From positions 1 to 40,724 of the forward strand of contig NZ_JACSQZ010000028.1 in assembly GCF_014836325.1 (NCBI RefSeq): a stretch of DNA of 40,724 bases, written 5' to 3'. The notes under the pieces are model-generated. The model saw only the letters and a program-made list of their open reading frames with translations, made no database searches and was not told where the DNA came from. Shown here piece after piece: positions 35,149-40,724 of this stretch (within the stretch, counting starts at the first letter, position 1; each line of letters begins with the position of its first letter). This stretch comes from Clostridium gallinarum (GTDB lineage Bacteria; Bacillota; Clostridia; Clostridiales; Clostridiaceae). Both the position numbers and the translations under genes were made by a program.

Positions 35149-36543
35149 TTAAATTATTAATATTGCTACAATAGTAGTAACAATCAATCCAATTATAACA
35201 GGTTTAAGATTTTTCTTAGTAAGTTCAAATGGATCAACACCACATATAGCAGCTACAGGTATTACAGCCCAAGGAACTAAAGTTCCTCCACCAACCCATA
35301 TTCCTGATATTTGTCCTAAAGCTGTGAATGTTGCTATTCCTCCACCAAGAGCAGTTGAGAATATTTTGGCAATAGATCCAACTAATGATATTCCTGAAAA
35401 ACCTGAACCATCCAACCCTGTAATGGCTCCTACAACAGTAAGCGTACTTGCTGAAACAGTTGAGTTTAGAGGTACTATATTTGCAAGAGCAAGACCTAAA
35501 TCATTTACTATACCGTTAGAAGTTTTATTAAGTATTTCTCCAAATACTTCATTAAAAGCTGAATCTCCTAAGTAGAAAAATGCTGCAACTGGTATTACAA
35601 TACCAAAGATTTTAAAACCAAACTGTAGACCTTTTACAAGATCATTTGTTATTTTTTCAAGAGCTTCTCCCTTATAAGTTATTATAGAAATTAAGCTTAA
35701 TATAAATACTGCAGTACCACCTATAAGAGCAGTTGCATCTCCCCCTTGAAGGTTTGCCTTAAACATTATAAATATATCTATAGAAAATAATATTACAATA
35801 AACAAAGCTAATAATCTTCTTAATTTTTGAGAAGATATAAGCATTTTTTTATCATTCTTATTTTCATCATCTATATTATATTCATTAGATATTACCCCTG
35901 ATTTAATATCCTTTCTAAGAAAATAGAATGCAGAAACTGTAGTAACAATCCCCATTGTTATTGTAAGAGGAATACTTGCTGAAATAACACTTGATACAGG
36001 TATTCCAGCTGCATCAGCAGTAATTTTAGGAGCTGCTTGAATTATATAATCACTTGATAAAGCAATACCATGTCCAAACAAATTCATAGATATAGCTACT
36101 CCAATGGCTGGAAGTCCCGCTTTCTTAGCAATAGGTAAAAATATAGCACCTATAAGTGCTACTGCTGGTGATGGCCAAAAGAACCAAGACATAATCATCA
36201 TAGTTATTCCAATAACCCAATAAGCAATCCAGTAATTCTTAATTACCCCCTTAAAAGGAGCTACTATCTCATTATTTATACCAGAATCCATTAAAATACT
36301 ACTCATAGCTGTTATGACCGAAATAATAAGTATAGTTGGCATTAGTTCTTTTGTAGCATATACAAGACTATTAAAGATACCCATAACAGCCTCATAAAGT
36401 GATTGCGTTCCAATAAATCCTATAACAAATATCCCCAATAAACAAATTAAGGATATATCTTTCTTCATTATCATTGCAATTATAATAACAATGATAAAGA
36501 TAAGATAAATGTAGTGTAGTGGTGTTAGTGTTACGTTTATCAT
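35149..36543 (-). CDS. Putative ion/organic anion permease
   Basis: A 464-residue integral membrane protein with about 11-12 hydrophobic helices and a long cytoplasmic loop after helix 6 (KSGVISNEYNIDDENKND). The segments SWFFWPSPAVALIGAIFLP, FGHGIALSSDY and GLDGSGFSGISLVGS look like substrate-site loops of the ion transporter superfamily, but I cannot assign a substrate. The start is the ATG at 36543, with GGAGAGG just before it; a GTG 12 bases upstream overlaps that site. It is a single gene with no obvious enzyme partner. Confidence 0.78.
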   Translation of the reverse strand: MINVTLTPLHYIYLIFIIVIIIAMIMKKDISLICLLGIFVIGFIGTQSLYEAVMGIFNSLVYATKELMPTILIISVITAMSSILMDSGINNEIVAPFKGVIKNYWIAYWVIGITMMIMSWFFWPSPAVALIGAIFLPIAKKAGLPAIGVAISMNLFGHGIALSSDYIIQAAPKITADAAGIPVSSVISASIPLTITMGIVTTVSAFYFLRKDIKSGVISNEYNIDDENKNDKKMLISSQKLRRLLALFIVILFSIDIFIMFKANLQGGDATALIGGTAVFILSLISIITYKGEALEKITNDLVKGLQFGFKIFGIVIPVAAFFYLGDSAFNEVFGEILNKTSNGIVNDLGLALANIVPLNSTVSASTLTVVGAITGLDGSGFSGISLVGSIAKIFSTALGGGIATFTALGQISGIWVGGGTLVPWAVIPVAAICGVDPFELTKKNLKPVIIGLIVTTIVAILII

Positions 36544-36638
36544 GTCCCTCTCCACTTTATTAATTATTATAGTATTAATTTATGCTACAAATTTTACCTA
36601 GTTACAGAATTATTGTCATAAAAAGACAAATGTATCTA

Positions 36639-37787
36639 TCAGCTTAAAATCAAGGCAGATATATAATTGAATTCCAATATTTCACTTTCAAACATATCTA
36701 ATAAAAATTCTATTACAGCCTCAGAATTATTTCCTATAATTCTTGAAAAAATCACAACGTAATCTTTTATTTCCTGAATATTAATTTCCTTTGTTACATT
36801 AATACAATATCTTAAAAATAAAGCATGTCTTATTAATAAGTATTCTAATATAATTATTTCAAAAGAAATAATCATCTCTTCTAAATCATCACTAGTACAA
36901 TTACTTAAAACCTTTGATACAATACAATTTTCAATTAAATTATCATATTTTTTAAATAAATCCTTAAAGTTATTCCATTCCTTAAAAAGATTTTTTATAC
37001 TAATTTTCTCAGTAAAATTATAAATATCCTTTAAATACTCTTTAAAAATAGAGACATTTCTATAGTTTTCTATTATATCTATAAATAATGAATTTATTTC
37101 TTTTAAATCTCCTATAGTGTCTTTATTTTCATATTCCTTATATTTATCTAATTCTTCTTTTATATAATTTTTAGATTTATATTTTTCTAAAAGTTCTATT
37201 AAATCTTCATAAGTTAAATCATCACTATTAAGCATATTAAAAAGCATATCATAGGAAATAATAAGTTTATTCTCTATACTTATATCTTCTTTTTGAAGTA
37301 TATTAACTAAACTTTCCCTTATTTTTAAACAACCTAACTCTTCAATATAAGAGAGAGATTCATTAAAATCTATATAAATTTTATCTTTCATATCACTAAT
37401 TATGTTAACTACTTCAGGACAAGAACAAGATAAGGTAAGTTCTTTTACATCCTCAAAATCATTTTCTATTCTAGGAAAGGTTCTACAAGTTGAAGATAAA
37501 TATTCATCACCATGATTTATGACTATATTACATAAACCCTCATTGCTTAAGAAAGGACATCCCCCTTTTGTTTCCTTCTTAATTAAGTATTTATTTTCTC
37601 CATAACTTTTTACAAACCTTACATTATCTAAAATATAATTAAGATTATCTTTTTCTCTCCATTTATTATAAGTCTTAGTATCTACATTGATATCCCATCC
37701 TCTACAACAAGTAAAATTGCATTTATCTGCTGTACACTTAAATTGATCATATCCTTTTATCTTTAAAGTATTTTTTATTTTATTCAT
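36639..37787 (-). CDS. fliB: Flagellin lysine-N-methylase family protein (FliB-like)
   Basis: A 382-residue protein with the cysteine pattern of FliB: KCTADKCNFTCCRGWDI (C18, C23, C27, C28), then GGCPFLSNEGLCNI, SSTCRTFPRI and LSCSCPEV. These cysteines can hold an iron-sulfur cluster, and FliB methylates lysines of flagellin in Salmonella. The rest is helical. No flagellar gene is in the window, so the target could be flagellin encoded elsewhere or another surface protein. It appears to be monocistronic. Confidence 0.82.
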   Translation of the reverse strand: MNKIKNTLKIKGYDQFKCTADKCNFTCCRGWDINVDTKTYNKWREKDNLNYILDNVRFVKSYGENKYLIKKETKGGCPFLSNEGLCNIVINHGDEYLSSTCRTFPRIENDFEDVKELTLSCSCPEVVNIISDMKDKIYIDFNESLSYIEELGCLKIRESLVNILQKEDISIENKLIISYDMLFNMLNSDDLTYEDLIELLEKYKSKNYIKEELDKYKEYENKDTIGDLKEINSLFIDIIENYRNVSIFKEYLKDIYNFTEKISIKNLFKEWNNFKDLFKKYDNLIENCIVSKVLSNCTSDDLEEMIISFEIIILEYLLIRHALFLRYCINVTKEINIQEIKDYVVIFSRIIGNNSEAVIEFLLDMFESEILEFNYISALILS

Positions 37788-37981
37788 ATCATAACTCCAA
37801 ATTAAATTTAGTTTTAATATAACTATTATAATAAACTTTCTTTATTTTATATTGTCTTTTATAAATTTAAAATTAATTTTTTTAAGAAAGTAGAATACTA
37901 TATAGTACCCCACTAATATTAATAAACCTTATTCCTTTATTATGGATTTGAAGTATTCTTTATTTTTTAATAGAATCATTT

Positions 37982-38023
37982 CTTAAAGGGTTGCTGATAA
38001 TAAAATTATCGCCCCCTTTTAAG
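37982..38023. repeat. Two-tier hairpin upstream of the small protein pair
   Basis: An inner stem GATAAT/ATTATC (loop AAA) is enclosed by an outer stem CTTAAAGGG/CCCTTTTAAG, with short unpaired segments TTGCT and GCC between them. There is no T run. It lies about 30 bases before the promoter. Function unknown: it could be the end of a transcript or an operator. Confidence 0.45.
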
Positions 38024-38054
38024 AATATATTATAAATTTATAAATATGTTAAAT

Positions 38055-38082
38055 AGGACAATATATAGATATGCTGTATAAT
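38055..38082 (+). promoter_or_regulatory. Putative promoter of the spore-surface-like pair
   Basis: AGGACA (38055-38060), 16 bases, TATAAT (38077-38082). AGGAGG follows at 38101. The -35 is weak, so a sporulation sigma factor may be needed; no clear SigE/SigK pair could be assigned. Confidence 0.45.
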
Positions 38083-38113
38083 CTCCTATCTCATATTATA
38101 AGGAGGTCTTAAA

Positions 38114-38263
38114 ATGTCAATGCCTAATATTCCTAATATAACTCCAATTATTAATATAAATAGGGAAAAAGCAATTAATATGTTAATGGCCTCTATAGCT
38201 ATGGAAGAGATGGGACTAGCTAATATTATTTATAATAAAAGGAAAAGGAGTTATGTCCTTTAA
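38114..38263 (+). CDS. Small protein, spore-surface/exosporium-like (49 aa)
   Basis: A 49-residue protein beginning MSMPNIPNITPIININREKA and continuing LMASIAMEEMGLANII. The pattern x-I-P-x-I-x-P followed by a helix with S-I-A-x-E-E-x-G-L is one I recall from clostridial spore-surface proteins, where the part after it usually reads H-I-I-N-A-E. Here that tail is replaced by YNKRKRSYVL. AGGAGG lies seven bases upstream of the ATG. It overlaps the next gene by 11 bases. Very short, but the ribosome binding site and motif make it real. Confidence 0.7.
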   Translation: MSMPNIPNITPIININREKAINMLMASIAMEEMGLANIIYNKRKRSYVL

Positions 38264-38447
38264 TTCTCAAGGAAAATTATTACAACAATCTACTGTAGAT
38301 TTTACCTGTACAATTTTAGACTATAAATCTACTCAAAAACTACGTATGGTTACAACATCTTCTAATAGTTTATTTAATTATGATAGTGATATAGTTTTAA
38401 TTAAATCAGGTTATTTAAAAATAGATAAGTATATTCCTTATAAATAA
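38253..38447 (+). CDS. Small conserved-looking protein paired with the 49-aa gene
   Basis: A 64-residue protein starting MSFNSQGKLLQQSTVDFTC, with alternating strand-like segments (FTCTILDYKSTQKLRMV) and no membrane helix. AAAAGGAAAAGGAG precedes its ATG inside the end of the 49-residue gene. That overlap implies coupled translation and a joint role, probably at the spore surface; this is inferred from the partner. Confidence 0.65.
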   Translation: MSFNSQGKLLQQSTVDFTCTILDYKSTQKLRMVTTSSNSLFNYDSDIVLIKSGYLKIDKYIPYK

Positions 38448-38521
38448 GAATTTAGTATGTATTAAATTTAATAAATTACATTTAAATATTTTATAATAGA
38501 TATTTTTATAAAAATTGTAAT

Positions 38522-38558
38522 AACCCTCGAAAATATATTTCTACCTTATCGAGGGTTT
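38522..38558. terminator. Hairpin between convergent genes
   Basis: AACCCTCGA (38522-38530) pairs with TCGAGGGTT (38549-38557) around an 18-base loop. T-rich sequence follows on both strands but is interrupted. It probably terminates the small protein pair and/or the GGDEF gene that converges on it. Confidence 0.6.
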
Positions 38559-38572
38559 AATAACTAAAATAA

Positions 38573-40669
38573 TTATTCTTTAATAACTACGACTTTATTT
38601 TTCCCAGTATTTTTAGCTTTATATAATGCCATATCTGCCAAATTTATAAGATTATCTATGGATTCTTTTATTGCCTCTTTATAAACTACTCCTATGCTAC
38701 AAGTAACACTAATAAATTCTCCTAAATTATTTTCTACAGGAGAATTTTCAATATTGCTTCTTATCCTTTCTGATATAGATATATAATCTTTTTTGGAATT
38801 ACCGTTAAAAAACACTATAAACTCTTCTCCACCATATCTTCCAACAACATCATTTTTTCTTATAGATTTGCTTATTACATCAGCTATATTTTGAATAACC
38901 TTATCTCCAAATTGATGTCCATGAGTATCATTTATGCATTTAAAGTCGTCTATATCAATCATCATGATAGATATTGGCTCTTTATTTCTCATCATAATAT
39001 CATAAATTTCATTTCCTTCCTTTAAAGCTTCTCCTTTATTCAATATTCGTGTTAAATAATCATGTCTGGCAAAATATTTTACTTCTTTATATAATCTTGA
39101 ATTTTCTAAAGCTATTGCAATAAAAGATGATATTATTTTTATTGTGTTTAAATCCTTTAAATTATATTTTCCCTTTTCATAACTTTGTACTGAAAATGAG
39201 CCTATAGGTTTATCATTAATAGTTAAAGGAATAAATATTGCTGAATTACACCTTCTATTATTTGTAGGAAACCTATTTTCTCTATTAATCTTTTTTTCTA
39301 TATTAAGATATTTATAATATTCATTCTGAATATCATTAATTAGAATTTCCTTATTCTGTTTTATACAATATCCATTAAAACTTTCTTCATTTATTGATAT
39401 TGTAGGTATCTCTACTCTATTTCCTTCTTCTAAACATAGTAAAAATTCAAATTCATCTTTATCTTCCTTATATAATCCGATTTGAACTATATTATAATCT
39501 ATTAAATTACTTATTTCCTCTACTATTATATTTAATATATTTTCTTTTTCTAAATTAGATGTTATTTTTTGTCCAAATTTATATATGTTATCTGTTTGAA
39601 TATATAAACTTTTATAAGTTCTATTTTCTTCTTCCTTAGCTTTATTTATTTCTTTAATTTTTTCACTTTTTAATTCCTTTTGTATCTTTTTATCTATATC
39701 TATATATTTCTCTAAATAATCTATTGATCTCTTATAATTTTTTATTCCTTTATAAGCCAAACTTAGCTTATTATATATTTCTCTTAATTCATTTTTATAA
39801 TAATTATTTATTATATTTTTGCCAGCCTCTTCAAGATTCTCTATTGCTAATCTATAATTTTTTCTCTTTAACTCCAGATCTCCTAAAGTCATTAAAATAG
39901 ATAAATTTCCTATATTATCTTTTTTATCTTTAATATATTCCCTAGCTTCATTTAGTTTGTCCACAGCAATATCAAAGTCACCTTTATCTATATAAACATT
40001 CGCCAACTCTGATAAAATATTGGGAATTAAGTAATTAAATTTACTTTCTTTTGCAATTGCATAAGCTTTTTCTTCATACTTTATAGCATCATCTTTATTT
40101 CCTAATTTAAATTCACATATACCTCTATTTAAACTATTTAATATTTGATTTTCTTTATTAGCCATATATCCTATTGTTTCCATATCATCATACAATTCTA
40201 TTGCCTTTTCATATTCACCTATTTCCTCATATACTCCTAACATATTAGTTTTTAATCTAGCAAGTCCTTCGTAATTATTTTCTTCACTTGCAAGTTTTAT
40301 TCCCTTAATCCCAAACTCAATAGCTATATCAAATTTTTGTTGTTTTACATTTGCTATAAACATTCCATTTATAGCAAATACCATTCCTTCATTATCATTT
40401 ATACTTTCAAATCCCTTAAAAGCAATTTCATGATATTCTATAGATTTATCTAGATTTAATAAATCATAATTTAATCTACCTATATAATGATAAAACCAAG
40501 AACAAGCCTTTATAAGATTATTTTCTTTGCAAAATTTTATAAAAAATATATATATTTCTTTAGCTTTATCAGCCTCTATTTCGTTTATTTTTTCACATAT
40601 ATTTTTTGAATAATTTTCATCGTTCATTAATTCATTTAAATCTTTATTACTTATAGTATATAAACTCAT
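38573..40669 (-). CDS. TPR-GAF-GGDEF diguanylate cyclase
   Basis: A 698-residue cytoplasmic signalling protein. The N-terminal half (about residues 40-340) is a series of tetratricopeptide-like helix pairs, for example LDKSIEYHEIAFKGFESIND and YEKAIELYDDMETIG. A coiled linker follows (about 330-360). A GAF-type sensory domain lies at about 375-525 (IVQIGLYKEDKDE, PIGSFSVQSYEKG). The C-terminal GGDEF domain has active-site GGEEF (613-617) and an inhibitory RxxD site RKND (604-607), so it should make c-di-GMP and be product-inhibited. GGAGGG precedes the ATG. TPR input suggests protein or peptide sensing; the ligand is unknown. Confidence 0.92.
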   Translation of the reverse strand: MSLYTISNKDLNELMNDENYSKNICEKINEIEADKAKEIYIFFIKFCKENNLIKACSWFYHYIGRLNYDLLNLDKSIEYHEIAFKGFESINDNEGMVFAINGMFIANVKQQKFDIAIEFGIKGIKLASEENNYEGLARLKTNMLGVYEEIGEYEKAIELYDDMETIGYMANKENQILNSLNRGICEFKLGNKDDAIKYEEKAYAIAKESKFNYLIPNILSELANVYIDKGDFDIAVDKLNEAREYIKDKKDNIGNLSILMTLGDLELKRKNYRLAIENLEEAGKNIINNYYKNELREIYNKLSLAYKGIKNYKRSIDYLEKYIDIDKKIQKELKSEKIKEINKAKEEENRTYKSLYIQTDNIYKFGQKITSNLEKENILNIIVEEISNLIDYNIVQIGLYKEDKDEFEFLLCLEEGNRVEIPTISINEESFNGYCIKQNKEILINDIQNEYYKYLNIEKKINRENRFPTNNRRCNSAIFIPLTINDKPIGSFSVQSYEKGKYNLKDLNTIKIISSFIAIALENSRLYKEVKYFARHDYLTRILNKGEALKEGNEIYDIMMRNKEPISIMMIDIDDFKCINDTHGHQFGDKVIQNIADVISKSIRKNDVVGRYGGEEFIVFFNGNSKKDYISISERIRSNIENSPVENNLGEFISVTCSIGVVYKEAIKESIDNLINLADMALYKAKNTGKNKVVVIKE

Positions 40670-40724
40670 ATACCCTCCACTTTTTATACTTACTATGAAT
40701 CATACTATGTATAATTTTATCTAA

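Larger units (their letters stand above)
37788..38113. other. Intergenic region with palindromes and a hairpin
   Basis: This 326-base gap separates the divergent FliB-like gene and the spore-surface-like pair. It contains a 12-bp palindrome TACTATATAGTA (37896-37907), a larger hairpin at 37982-38023 and the promoter of the plus-strand pair. No further gene is apparent. Confidence 0.6.

Noticed and set aside
38092..38100. SigK-type -10 (CATATTATA) for the spore-surface pair
   Set aside because: Transcription would start inside the ribosome binding site at 38101-38106, leaving no leader, and no AC element is at the right distance.

Overview
The window is AT-rich, densely packed DNA with strong AGGAGG-type ribosome binding sites. 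Its genes include an anaerobic (early cobalt insertion) B12 pathway, a flagellin lysine methylase homologue and a small protein pair resembling clostridial spore-surface proteins. Together these point to an anaerobic, endospore-forming, low-GC Firmicute, most likely a Clostridium sensu stricto. I cannot name the species. No tRNA, rRNA, CRISPR array, transposase or prophage gene is visible.

Layout. (1) 1-4.6 kb: a heterodimeric ABC exporter (minus strand) diverges from a MerR/BmrR-type regulator. Their promoters overlap and both have the 19-bp spacer typical of MerR control. (2) 4.6-7.9 kb, minus: an XpaC-like membrane protein and a TelA-family protein, followed by an MntA-HepT type antitoxin/toxin pair. 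(3) 8.1-11.8 kb, plus: a lipoprotein, then an M20 amidohydrolase and a YfcC-type permease behind a structured leader that carries its own terminator. (4) 11.8-22.9 kb, minus: one 14-gene cobalamin operon in the order cbiK-A-C-D-E-T-L-F-G-H-J-M-N-Q, with a promoter, a cobalamin riboswitch and a riboswitch terminator at its head. It holds every corrin-ring step from sirohydrochlorin to cobyrinic acid a,c-diamide plus a cobalt ECF importer, but no cbiO ATPase. (5) 23.2-28.3 kb, minus: a sugar-transfer cluster with glucose-1-phosphate cytidylyltransferase, an SDR dehydratase/epimerase, two paralogous GT-A-like transferases around a family-2 glycosyltransferase, and a small protein. (6) 28.5-31.7 kb, minus: a PLD-helicase-DUF3427 protein that may act in DNA defence. 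(7) 31.8-36.5 kb: aldehyde dehydrogenase (plus), then a lipoprotein, a DegV fatty-acid-binding protein and a large permease (minus). (8) 36.6-40.7 kb: a FliB-like methylase (minus), two overlapping small spore-surface-like genes (plus; the first has only 49 codons) and a TPR-GAF-GGDEF diguanylate cyclase (minus).

How it works together. The cob operon is a self-contained metabolic block: cobalt enters through CbiMNQ, CbiK inserts it, and the methylases and other ring enzymes build the corrin while the riboswitch senses the end product. The other blocks are independent accessory functions separated by clear bidirectional terminators. The least explained parts are the M20/YfcC leader RNA, the CDP-sugar glycosyltransferase cluster with its unknown acceptor, and the solitary PLD-helicase. 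Several start codons were moved downstream to an ATG or TTG preceded by a good Shine-Dalgarno sequence, as noted in each entry.
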